Positions 35,964 through 44,963 of a stretch of 64,000 nt of DNA are shown here, piece by piece. This stretch comes from Rhizobium brockwellii (GTDB lineage Bacteria > Pseudomonadota > Alphaproteobacteria > Rhizobiales > Rhizobiaceae), in contig NZ_CP053442.1 in NCBI RefSeq assembly GCF_000769405.2, positions 124,001 through 188,000 of the forward strand, in the 5' to 3' direction. Within the stretch, counting starts at the first letter, position 1; each line of letters begins with the position of its first letter. A model generated the notes under the pieces. It saw only the letters and a list, made by a program, of their open reading frames with translations, did no database searches and was not told where the DNA came from. The translations under genes were made by a program, and so were the position numbers.

Positions 35964-38900
35964 TCATCCGACGAGCTGCGGCCGAAAGACAACGTCGGCA
36001 TAGTAATTCGCTGAATCGAAGGAGTTGGTCGGGAAGAGACCTGCGGTGGCAGATCCGCCATACCCATAGACACCGTTGCCACCGGCGACGGCACTTGATT
36101 GGGCCGTTAACGGACCGTTTGTGACGGCATTGGCGAAGAAGCCATCGGTTGCCACGTACGCGCCCGTGGTGTGGTAGGAGGCGATATAATTGGTATTGGC
36201 GGCGATCGTGACCGGGGTTGTGAAGTTCACCGTTTGCCAGCCGCTCGCCGTGGTGTTGGTGAAGGTGGCGGTGGCGAGCTTGGTACCCGTCGTGGTCCAC
36301 AGGTCGACGACGTTCTGGCCGTTGTCGTTGGCGCTGCGATAGAACTTGATGCCGGTGACATCACCGACAACGTTCGACTGGAACTTGACGCCGACCTCGA
36401 GCTGCTGACCATCGTTGAGGTTCGTCTGGGTCGGCGTGCTGGAGGCGTTGAACAGGCTGTAGGTCACAGGCGCCGCTGTTGCAGTGATGTTGAAGTTCTC
36501 GTTGGCGGCAAGGCCGCCAAGGTCTGTCGCCGTCACCTTGACGCCGTAGGTGCCTGATGTCGTCGGCGTGCCGGAGAAGGTCCGCGTCGTGGCGTTGAAG
36601 GCGAGCCAGGCAGGCAGGGCCGTGCCATCGGCAGCCGTTGCCGTGTAGGCCAGCGTTTCACCGCTGTCGACATCGGTGAAGGTCGTCGTCGGCAGTACGA
36701 AGGAGAAGGCAGAGCCGACGGTGGCGTTCTGGCCAGCCGTCTGGACGGCGAGCACCGGCGCGTCATTGGCGCCATGGATGGTGACGGTGAGGCTTGCCGT
36801 GGCCGTGGCACCACCAGTGTCGCGCATCGTATAGCTGAAGACATCGCTCAGCGTGTTGGTCGACTGGCGCAGCGCCTGGACGGCGGCGCTGGCCTCGTTG
36901 ATGGCATAGCTATAGACGCCCGATGCACTGAGCACGAGACTGCCATAGGTGCCGTTCAGTGCGGTGCCGAGCGTGCCTGAGGTCGCGCCGAAGCCGACCG
37001 CGGTGACGGTCTTGGTGTCACCGGCATTCGGATCGGTATCGTTGGTCAGCACGTTGCCGCTGGCAACCACGCCACCCGAACCGTTGGCGACCCCGCCCTT
37101 CTCGGTCGCATCCCCCACATCGGCAACTGCCGTCGGCGGCGTGTTGCCAGGCGTCGACACGGCGATGTTGAAGCTCTCGTTGGCCGCAAGGCCGCCAAGG
37201 TCTGTCGCCGTCACCTTGACGCCATAGGTGCCTGATGTCGTCGGCGTGCCGGAGAAGGTCCTTGTCGTGGCATTGAAGCTCAGCCAGGTGGGCAGCGCCG
37301 TGCCATCGGCAGCCGTTGCCGTGTAGGCCAGCGTTTCACCGCTGTCGACATCGGTGAAGGTCGTCGTCGGCAGTACGAATGAGAAGGCAGAGCCGACGGT
37401 GGCGTTCTGGCCAGCCGTCTGGACGGCGAGCACCGGCGCGTCATTGGCGCCATGGATGGTGACGGTGAGGCTTGCCGTGGCCGTGGCACCACCAGTGTCG
37501 CGCATCGTATAGCTGAAGACATCGCTCAGCGTGTTGGTCGACTGGCGCAGCGCCTGGACGGCGGCGCTGGCCTCGTTGATGGCATAGCTATAGACGCCCG
37601 ATGCACTGAGCACGAGACTGCCATAGGTGCCGTTCAGTGCGGTGCCGAGCGTGCCTGATGTCGCACCAAAGACGACCGCGGTGACGGTCTTGGTGTCACC
37701 GGCATCCGCATCGGTGTCGTTGGTCAGCACATTGCCGCTCGCAACCACGCCGCCCGAACCGTTGGCCACGCCACCCTTCTCCGTCGCATCCCCCGCATCC
37801 GCAACCGCCGTCGGCGTCGTGTTCGGTGTTGTCGATGCCGGACGGAAGACCACATCGGCATAGTAATTGGCGGCGTTGTAGGTGGCATTCGGGAAAATGC
37901 CTGCGGTAGCGGAGCCGCCATAAATGTATACGCCGTTGCCGCTGGTTGACGCGGTCAGCGGGCCGCTGGTCACTGTGGTGGTAAAGAAATTGTCGGTTGC
38001 CACGTACGCACCGGTTGTGTGGTAGGAGGCGACATAGGTTGTATTGGCGGCAATGGTGACGGGTGTTGTGAAGTTCACCGTCTGCCAGCCGCTCGCCGTG
38101 GTGTTGGTGAAGGTGGCGGTGGCGAGCTTGGTACCCGTCGTGGTCCACAGGTCGACGACGTTCTGGCCGTTGTCGTTGGCGCTGCGATAGAACTTGATGC
38201 CGGTGACATCACCGACAACGTTCGACTGGAACTTGACGCCGACCTCGAGCTGCTGACCATCGTTGAGGTTCGTCTGGGTCGGCGTGCTGGAGGCGTTGAA
38301 CAGGCTGTAGGTCACAGGCGCCGCTGTTGCAGTGATGTTGAAGTTCTCGTTGGCGGCAAGGCCGCCAAGGTCGGTTGCCGTCACCTTGACGCCGTAGGTG
38401 CCTGATGTCGTCGGCGTGCCGGAGAAGGTCCGCGTCGTGGCGTTGAAGGCGAGCCAGGCAGGCAGGGCCGTGCCATCGGCAGCCGTTGCCGTGTAGGCCA
38501 GCGTTTCACCGCTGTCGACATCGGTGAAGGTCGTCGTCGGCAGTACGAAGGAGAAGGCAGAGCCGACGGTGGCGTTCTGGCCAGCCGTCTGGACGGCGAG
38601 CACCGGCGCGTCATTGGCGCCATGGATGGTGACGGTGAGGCTTGCCGTGGCCGTGGCACCACCAGTGTCGCGCATCGTATAGCTGAAGACATCGCTCAGC
38701 GTGTTGGTCGACTGGCGCAGCGCCTGGACGGCGGCGCTGGCCTCGTTGATGGCATAGCTATAGACGCCCGATGCACTGAGCACGAGACTGCCATAGGTGC
38801 CGTTCAGTGCGGTGCCGAGCGTGCCTGAGGTCGCGCCGAAGCCGACCGCGGTGACGGTCTTGGTGTCACCGGCATTCGGATCGGTATCGTTGGTCAGCAC

Positions 38901-41900
38901 GTTGCCGCTGGCAACCACGCCACCCGAACCGTTGGCGACCCCGCCCTTCTCGGTCGCATCCCCCACATCGGCAACTGCCGTCGGCGGCGTGTTGCCAGGC
39001 GTCGACACGGCGATGTTGAAGCTCTCGTTGGCCGCAAGGCCGCCAAGGTCTGTCGCCGTCACCTTGACGCCATAGGTGCCTGATGTCGTCGGCGTGCCGG
39101 AGAAGGTCCTTGTCGTGGCATTGAAGCTCAGCCAGGTGGGCAGCGCCGTGCCATCGGCAGCCGTTGCCGTGTAGGCCAGCGTTTCACCGCTGTCGACATC
39201 GGTGAAGGTCGTCGTCGGCAGTACGAATGAGAAGGCAGAGCCGACGGTGGCGTTCTGGCCAGCCGTCTGGACGGCCAGCACCGGCGCGTCATTGGCGCCA
39301 TGGATGGTGACGGTGAGACTTGCCGTGGCCGTGGCGCCGGCGGCATCGCGCATCGTATAGCTGAAGACATCGCTCAGCGTGTTGGTCGACTGGCGCAGCG
39401 CCTGGACGGCGGTATTGCTCTCGTTGACGGCATAGGAATAGACGCCCGATGCGCTGAGCACGAGACTGCCATAGGTGCCGTTCAGTGCGGTGCCGAGCGT
39501 GCCTGATGTCGCACCAAAGACGACCGCGGTGACGGTCTTGGTGTCACCGGCATCCGCATCGGTGTCGTTGGTCAGCACATTGCCGCTCGCAACCACGCCG
39601 CCCGAACCGTTGGCCACGCCACCCTTCTCCGTCGCATCCCCCGCATCCGCAACCGCCGTCGGCGTCGTGTTCGAGGCCGACGTGGTAAACATCACATCCA
39701 CCCAATAGTTCGTCGACTGGAAGGTGCTCGTGGGATACAGGCTGGCGCTGCCATAAGTGTATACACCGTTGCCGCTAGCCGGCGCCGTCAGCGGCCCACT
39801 CGTCACATTGGAGATGAAGTAGTCGGCGGTTGTCGAATAGTGACCGGTATTCGTGTGGTAAGACGCTGTGTAGGTTTGTCCGGCCGTCAGCGCCACCGGA
39901 CTGGTGAAATAGGCGATCTGCCAGCCGCTGGCGCTCTCGTTCGTGAAGGTGAGGGTTGCAAGCCGCGTGCCGGTGCTCGACCACAATGAACCGGTATGCG
40001 TGCCCGTGTCCTGGCTGCCCTTGTAGAAACGAATGCCGGTGACGGTGCCTGCCGCAGAGGTCTGGAATTTGACCCCGAGTTCAACAGCGGAGGTATCGCC
40101 GGTGTTGACGACCGCTGGCGTCGCCGAACCGAAGAGAGACGTGTAAGTCGGTCCGGTGACGGTGACCGTTCGCCCCACTGAGGGTGTTTCGAGGTTGATG
40201 TTATCGTCGACGGCGCGAGACCGGATTGTGTAGGTGCCCGCGGTCTGCGGCGACCAAGTATAAGTCCAGTTCTCATCGCCTGTCGCCGGATGCCAGCTCG
40301 CCCCGTTGTCGGTGGAAACTTCGACGCCGGCGATGACACCGCCGCCCGTGTCGGCAGCGGTACCCGTAATCGTCACAGTGGATCCAACGGCCGCTGTCGC
40401 GGGTACCGTGATGACGGAGGTCGGTGCAACATGATCCGTGGAACCGGTTGTGGCGACGAGTCCGGATTGCAGTGTTCCCGGCTGAATGCCCATGTCGGCG
40501 AGCAGATTGACCATCGCCTGCTGCACGCGAGGATCGGTCGGGGTCGCCTGATTGTCGTGATTGTCGCTCAAACCCCATGTCCAGTAGACGGTACCGGCGC
40601 CGAACACCAGTGCACCGCTCGGCGCACGATAGAGCGTCAGATTGTGGGTCGCGGTCGCACTGCCGGTGGTATTTCCGTAATCGAGCAAGTAGGTGCTGAC
40701 CGGAAGCGTCGTCGACGACAGCTTGACAAGGCCAGCCGGATCGAAGCCGTTATCGGTCGCTTCGTCCCATTCGTAACCAAGATAGTTCTTGGTAAGTGTT
40801 GCCGTCTGGCCAGGCTGAAGATTGGCAACGCTCGTATTGCGCCAGAAGCGCAGGTTGGCGTCGTCATATCCGACTGTGATCGCGGCGAGATTGTTGCCGA
40901 CATCGTCGACCTTGAACAACTGTCCGGTCAGTGAGTTTTCCGGGTTTCCGCCGCCCACGGCAGGTGGGCTGAGGCGCGGGTCGCGGAAGGTGCCTGTCCA
41001 TTCGTTGGAAGGGTCGATGCTGGTACCGGGTGCCCACGTCTCCTTGTAGGAGATGAGCGTGCGATAGGGCGTGCCGTCGGCGCTGTAGGCATTGCCCCAA
41101 CGGGTCCGCCAATAGACCTCGTTACCGCTCCAGAACATCAGGTTGACGCCTGCATCGCGCGCGGCTTCGACATTGGTCCGCTGCTGTCCAGACCAGTATT
41201 CGTCATGCCCGGCATCAACATAGGTTTTGTGATTGAGCAACAGGCTGCCATAACGGTCGACGTCCACACCCGACATGTAGGAAACGTCATAGCCGTTCTG
41301 TTCCAGCCAGTAGATGCCGGCATATTCGGCGCCGAATAGGTAATCCTGCGGACCGGCATAGGTGCCGACCCCGCCGCGGGTCGCGATCGGCCTGTTGTAG
41401 CTGACCGCATAGGCCCGCCCCGCCCCCTGCCCTGTCGCCGGACCGTTGCCGCCATAGAAGTTAGCGCCACCCCAGCCGTTATAAGCTTGCCAGGTCTCGT
41501 CGGCAGTCTGGAAAACGATGTCGCTGTGGCTATCGTCATCCCGCACGATGAACGGGATCTGATTCTCGCCGGAGGTGCCATCCTGTCGCACGAGCTTAGC
41601 GATATAGACGCCCGAGACGGCATCATCAGGTACGGTCCACGACGCCGAAACGGCCCAGTTGCCGGCATCCACCGTGCCGGTTGTGGCATTGCGCAACGGA
41701 CTTGGTTGATTCTGCACTCCGGTATGCTGCATGGTCGCGACCTTGCGCGCGCCCATGCCGCCATAATAGCCGAGCCGATAGATGTCGATCCGGTAGTTGT
41801 TGGAATTGGTATTGATCTTGAAGCTGACCGTCTTGCCGTTGTCGACGCTGATGTCGGTCGCAAACCCTTCGATGTTGGTGCTACCCGCACCGTCGATGCC

Positions 41901-42989
41901 CCACTCGCTCTCTGGATTACCCTGCTTCTGGTTTTCCAGGACGATCGCGTTGCTGGCCGCCGCCGCAGCGGCCGACAGATTTTGCGTTGTCAGCGACCGC
42001 TGTGTGGAAGGTGGCGTCGTCACAGAGCCGGAAAGGGAACCTATACCTTTGGTTGTGCCCGTTCCCGTTCCGATTTCTCCGCCACCGGGCAACGATCCGT
42101 TCAAGATCGTCGAATCCGTCCACGTTGCGGTCCCGCGCCAGCCCGAGAGAGGGGACAAATTGCGATCGAGAAGAGGATCGCTGACCGAGGCGCCGATGGC
42201 CCGCTTGATCGTCGCTGCATAGTCCGGTCCCTCGGTCAGCCTGGTCCCCGGCAATTGACCGTCCGGTTGAAGCATGGAGCCGCCATGGGCCCAATCGAGA
42301 ATCCGCGTAGGGGAGGTATAGTAGCCGCATCCGCACACACCAAAGGGCATGCCAAATGCCAGCGAATTAGCGCCAGCATGCTGCGCAGTCGCCTGCGCTG
42401 ACGGGCTCGATTCGAGAATGACGACTTTACCCGAGTGCGCACGCTCGCCCGTCACCGCAGCAGAACCTTGCCCCGAAACTGACGGTGCAGGACTTTGCGA
42501 CAGATAGGAAGCCAGAGGATCGTCGCCTATGAGGCTCATTCCAGCGCCGGCGTGATAAAGGGACGGTTGAGCCCCAAATGCAACTCCTTTCGCGTTCCGC
42601 TCGAAACCTGCAAAACCAGGCGTATGGGCGGGCAACAGAGACGCGGCTATCTCATCGTGTCGAATTCCCATTTCGCTTATCGTTGTGAAAGCGTCAGGCA
42701 AGGGCGGCGATACGCGGGTGATATCGGCCCGACCGTCCGGGTCGCCGATCACGCTCACTCTATGTTCAGCGTCATGCTCGTCGAGCGCCGCGTTGTTGTG
42801 GGGATTGTCGGCAAGGGTACCATACTTGTTTCCATCCGCAGTTTGCACGGATGCCGCAAGTTGAGCACTATCCTCGCGCCTTTCGCCAGGTTTGCGTGGC
42901 CTTGGCTCTCCGCCGGCAGTCAACCATCGGGAGACCAACGAATCAACCAGGAGTGAACGCGAGGTCCACCGACGAGCGTTGCGATACAT
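35964..42989 (-). CDS. Giant DMFase-like/DUF4082/VCBS protein (copy 2, 2341 aa)
   Basis: A long variable N-terminus (1-340, with 'GVCGCGYY' at about 218-224) precedes the dimethylformamidase-like domain (about 346-835; Tyr503, Tyr531, and His595/Glu597 in 'GHDEYW'). An Ig-like domain (850-940) and a DUF4082 module (960-1100) follow. Then come two VCBS + cadherin-like pairs, a second DUF4082 (1560-1713), two more VCBS + cadherin-like pairs and a third DUF4082 (2180-2341), ending 'YYADVVFRPQLVG'. AGAGG precedes the ATG at 42989; a GTG three codons up is weaker. No RTX motifs, no Sec signal. The C-terminal 'RPQL' ending is shared with copy 1 and may be the export signal. Confidence 0.85.
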   Translation of the reverse strand: MYRNARRWTSRSLLVDSLVSRWLTAGGEPRPRKPGERREDSAQLAASVQTADGNKYGTLADNPHNNAALDEHDAEHRVSVIGDPDGRADITRVSPPLPDAFTTISEMGIRHDEIAASLLPAHTPGFAGFERNAKGVAFGAQPSLYHAGAGMSLIGDDPLASYLSQSPAPSVSGQGSAAVTGERAHSGKVVILESSPSAQATAQHAGANSLAFGMPFGVCGCGYYTSPTRILDWAHGGSMLQPDGQLPGTRLTEGPDYAATIKRAIGASVSDPLLDRNLSPLSGWRGTATWTDSTILNGSLPGGGEIGTGTGTTKGIGSLSGSVTTPPSTQRSLTTQNLSAAAAAASNAIVLENQKQGNPESEWGIDGAGSTNIEGFATDISVDNGKTVSFKINTNSNNYRIDIYRLGYYGGMGARKVATMQHTGVQNQPSPLRNATTGTVDAGNWAVSASWTVPDDAVSGVYIAKLVRQDGTSGENQIPFIVRDDDSHSDIVFQTADETWQAYNGWGGANFYGGNGPATGQGAGRAYAVSYNRPIATRGGVGTYAGPQDYLFGAEYAGIYWLEQNGYDVSYMSGVDVDRYGSLLLNHKTYVDAGHDEYWSGQQRTNVEAARDAGVNLMFWSGNEVYWRTRWGNAYSADGTPYRTLISYKETWAPGTSIDPSNEWTGTFRDPRLSPPAVGGGNPENSLTGQLFKVDDVGNNLAAITVGYDDANLRFWRNTSVANLQPGQTATLTKNYLGYEWDEATDNGFDPAGLVKLSSTTLPVSTYLLDYGNTTGSATATHNLTLYRAPSGALVFGAGTVYWTWGLSDNHDNQATPTDPRVQQAMVNLLADMGIQPGTLQSGLVATTGSTDHVAPTSVITVPATAAVGSTVTITGTAADTGGGVIAGVEVSTDNGASWHPATGDENWTYTWSPQTAGTYTIRSRAVDDNINLETPSVGRTVTVTGPTYTSLFGSATPAVVNTGDTSAVELGVKFQTSAAGTVTGIRFYKGSQDTGTHTGSLWSSTGTRLATLTFTNESASGWQIAYFTSPVALTAGQTYTASYHTNTGHYSTTADYFISNVTSGPLTAPASGNGVYTYGSASLYPTSTFQSTNYWVDVMFTTSASNTTPTAVADAGDATEKGGVANGSGGVVASGNVLTNDTDADAGDTKTVTAVVFGATSGTLGTALNGTYGSLVLSASGVYSYAVNESNTAVQALRQSTNTLSDVFSYTMRDAAGATATASLTVTIHGANDAPVLAVQTAGQNATVGSAFSFVLPTTTFTDVDSGETLAYTATAADGTALPTWLSFNATTRTFSGTPTTSGTYGVKVTATDLGGLAANESFNIAVSTPGNTPPTAVADVGDATEKGGVANGSGGVVASGNVLTNDTDPNAGDTKTVTAVGFGATSGTLGTALNGTYGSLVLSASGVYSYAINEASAAVQALRQSTNTLSDVFSYTMRDTGGATATASLTVTIHGANDAPVLAVQTAGQNATVGSAFSFVLPTTTFTDVDSGETLAYTATAADGTALPAWLAFNATTRTFSGTPTTSGTYGVKVTATDLGGLAANENFNITATAAPVTYSLFNASSTPTQTNLNDGQQLEVGVKFQSNVVGDVTGIKFYRSANDNGQNVVDLWTTTGTKLATATFTNTTASGWQTVNFTTPVTIAANTTYVASYHTTGAYVATDNFFTTTVTSGPLTASTSGNGVYIYGGSATAGIFPNATYNAANYYADVVFRPASTTPNTTPTAVADAGDATEKGGVANGSGGVVASGNVLTNDTDADAGDTKTVTAVVFGATSGTLGTALNGTYGSLVLSASGVYSYAINEASAAVQALRQSTNTLSDVFSYTMRDTGGATATASLTVTIHGANDAPVLAVQTAGQNATVGSAFSFVLPTTTFTDVDSGETLAYTATAADGTALPTWLSFNATTRTFSGTPTTSGTYGVKVTATDLGGLAANESFNIAVSTPGNTPPTAVADVGDATEKGGVANGSGGVVASGNVLTNDTDPNAGDTKTVTAVGFGATSGTLGTALNGTYGSLVLSASGVYSYAINEASAAVQALRQSTNTLSDVFSYTMRDTGGATATASLTVTIHGANDAPVLAVQTAGQNATVGSAFSFVLPTTTFTDVDSGETLAYTATAADGTALPAWLAFNATTRTFSGTPTTSGTYGVKVTATDLGGLAANENFNITATAAPVTYSLFNASSTPTQTNLNDGQQLEVGVKFQSNVVGDVTGIKFYRSANDNGQNVVDLWTTTGTKLATATFTNTTASGWQTVNFTTPVTIAANTNYIASYHTTGAYVATDGFFANAVTNGPLTAQSSAVAGGNGVYGYGGSATAGLFPTNSFDSANYYADVVFRPQLVG
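36214..37825 (-). repeat. Long direct repeat inside giant copy 2, unit 1
   Basis: Nearly identical at the DNA level to 38062-39673, offset 1848 bp (616 codons). It covers part of a DUF4082 module and two VCBS + cadherin-like pairs. Within it a 678-bp (226-codon) subrepeat recurs, each unit one VCBS plus one cadherin-like domain. Recent duplication or gene conversion is implied. Confidence 0.9.
38062..39673 (-). repeat. Long direct repeat inside giant copy 2, unit 2
   Basis: Partner of 36214-37825. Identity falls off abruptly after 39673/37825, where the two sequences pass into different DUF4082 modules. The most obvious differences are in the outermost VCBS domain (around 39300-39430). Confidence 0.9.
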
Positions 42990-43560
42990 GGTAGGCACCT
43001 CTCGCGAGATTTTCAGGATCGAATCTATGAGGACCGTTCGATACGCGGCCCTGAATTGTAGTCGAAAACTGAGCGAGTATATCCTACGCCTTTCGCTCTA
43101 CAGGCGGCATCCTTTGGGCAGCCGGCCGTGTTGTGTCGCCCACGCGATGGAACAGATGCGCGAGGGCAGAGATTCGCGGCTTCTTGGGCAAGGCTCGAAG
43201 CCGCAGAGGTGGCGAAGCAGCCGGCCATCGTGCGGTAAAATCGACGATCCCGAGCATGAAGGCGCTGCCGGAGGGGTTGCACTTTACCGAAGCGAGCGCG
43301 CCTATTTCTGCGTGAAGAACCTATTGATTTTCCAAGGCGACCCCAGTGTGTCGCACCAACAATATAGGTGTCTACTCAATTTAGGCTGAAGCACCTCCCT
43401 GCCTCATCAATAGTGATGTGGCAAAGCAAACGACCTCCACCTTCCTCAAGGCTTCGCCAGGCTGCACACTGACGATGTGGTTTCGGACTTGGCGTCCGGC
43501 GTTCGAACAGGGCTTAAAGCATTGAACCAGCGTTTGTTGAAGGAGTTTTGTAGGCGAGAC
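42990..43560. other. Intergenic region between giant copy 2 and exoF-like gene
   Basis: 571 bp between divergent genes. No frame shows convincing coding character and no RNA gene was recognised. It should hold the giant copy 2 promoter (minus) and the exoF-like promoter (plus). Confidence 0.5.
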
Positions 43561-44883
43561 ATGTACATGAATCTATTGCGCCTGCGCCGCCCCCCTCGCG
43601 TGTCCTTTCGTGCGACGTCTGTCATCAGCGCACTCGTCCTGCTTGCCGGAGCAGTGTCGCCAGCTCTCGCCGATAGCGCCCCCTTGGCTCCACAAACGAG
43701 AATCCGCCTGACGATCGTCCAATGGATACCGTCCAAGGGACAGTTTGAACGATGGGATGGGATTGGAGGCGACTATACGGTCTCGGATGCGGGTGTGGTC
43801 TCCCTGCCCTTTCTGGGGTCGCTGTCGGTCGGAAATCTGGACAATGAGGAACTAACTAGCGAGATCGGCAAGCGCCTTCAGGCAAAGATGGGTCTGGCCC
43901 AGGCACCTGCAGTGACCATCGACATTCTCGACTATCCCTCTATTTACGTCGTCGGAGACGTAGTGGCGCCGGGAGAATACAAGTTTCGCTCCGGCCTCAG
44001 CGTCCTGCAGTCCCTGGCGATGAGCGGCGGCCCGTTGCGGGCTGCGGCACTGCAGCAATCGCAGACGATCAGGCTTGCCGGGGATTTGCGGGAAATCGAC
44101 CATTCGCTGCTGCGCAGCTCGGCAAAGCTCGCGCGTCTGCAAACTGAAATGGCCGGCGCGAAGGAGATCGTCTTCGATCAGCCGCCCGCTGCCGATCGGC
44201 AATATGCCGAGAGTCTCTACCAGGAGGAGCGGGTCATTTTTAAGGCCCGTGCAAACGCACTGGACAAGCAGTCGGTGGCTCTCGCCGAATTGCGCAATCT
44301 ATTGACGGCGGAAATCGATACACTGGAAGAAAAGCTGAAAGGCTCGGATGACAATATTCAATCGGTCGAAGAGCAACTGACGAGCGTGAAGACGCTGGTC
44401 CAGAAGGGCCTCACGATCACTTCACGCCAGATGGATCTGGAACGATTGCTCACCACCTATCGCTCCGACCGGCTCGACCTCGTGACGGCCATCATGCGGG
44501 GCCGCCAGGCGATCAACGAGACGACGCGAAATCTCGAGGGACTTTCCGACACTCGCCGTAGCGAGGTCGCTTCCGAGGTGCAGGCTGAAAAAGCCAATCT
44601 CGATCAGCTCAAATTGAAGCGTGACACCACGCAACAACTGCTTCTCGAAGACCTGTCGAACGGCGCCAACGTGAATAGCCGCGTTGAAGAACTCCCCCTG
44701 ACATTCCTCGTGAACCGGCGGGACAAGGGAGAGGTCAATCAATTCCAGGCCTCCGAAACGACCGAGCTAGCACCGGGCGACGTGATCAGGGTAAGCCGGG
44801 CCCGCATCGCCGATGCGCCGCCCGAAGACGCCGCTGCGCTGCCTGTTCAGACAGAGGCGCATGTCAGTCAGGTAAGCCGGTGA
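43561..44883 (+). CDS. Polysaccharide export protein, ExoF-like
   Basis: 440 aa, near the length of Sinorhizobium ExoF. A signal peptide 'SVISALVLLAGAVSPALADS' is followed by a Poly_export/SLBB region (about 50-170, 'IGGDYTVSDAGVVSLPFLGSLSV', 'PSIYVVGDVVAPGEYKFRSGLSVLQSLAMSGG') and a long coiled-coil hairpin (about 190-385). It ends 'TTELAPGDVIRVSRA'. Periplasmic/outer-membrane partner for export of polymerised polysaccharide; ExoP/Wzc is not in the window. Start is uncertain: ATG 43561 or 43567, with AAGGAG somewhat far upstream; the open frame goes up to 43477. It is upstream of the flippase on the same strand. Confidence 0.88.
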   Translation: MYMNLLRLRRPPRVSFRATSVISALVLLAGAVSPALADSAPLAPQTRIRLTIVQWIPSKGQFERWDGIGGDYTVSDAGVVSLPFLGSLSVGNLDNEELTSEIGKRLQAKMGLAQAPAVTIDILDYPSIYVVGDVVAPGEYKFRSGLSVLQSLAMSGGPLRAAALQQSQTIRLAGDLREIDHSLLRSSAKLARLQTEMAGAKEIVFDQPPAADRQYAESLYQEERVIFKARANALDKQSVALAELRNLLTAEIDTLEEKLKGSDDNIQSVEEQLTSVKTLVQKGLTITSRQMDLERLLTTYRSDRLDLVTAIMRGRQAINETTRNLEGLSDTRRSEVASEVQAEKANLDQLKLKRDTTQQLLLEDLSNGANVNSRVEELPLTFLVNRRDKGEVNQFQASETTELAPGDVIRVSRARIADAPPEDAAALPVQTEAHVSQVSR

Positions 44884-44963
44884 CAAGAGAAAAGCATGTG
44901 CTGCAATCGAGCCTGCGGCGGGCGGTTGAACGCCAGCACGGGATAGATGGCTAGGGGTATCTG

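Noticed and set aside
36214..39673. Repeats of constant period, considered as a CRISPR or satellite array
   Set aside because: Period is 678/1848 bp, in frame, and encodes VCBS and cadherin-like domains; there are no short repeats with unique spacers.
29069..42989. RTX toxins as the identity of the two giant proteins
   Set aside because: No GGxGxDxLx nonapeptides were seen; the repeats are DUF4082, cadherin-like and VCBS.
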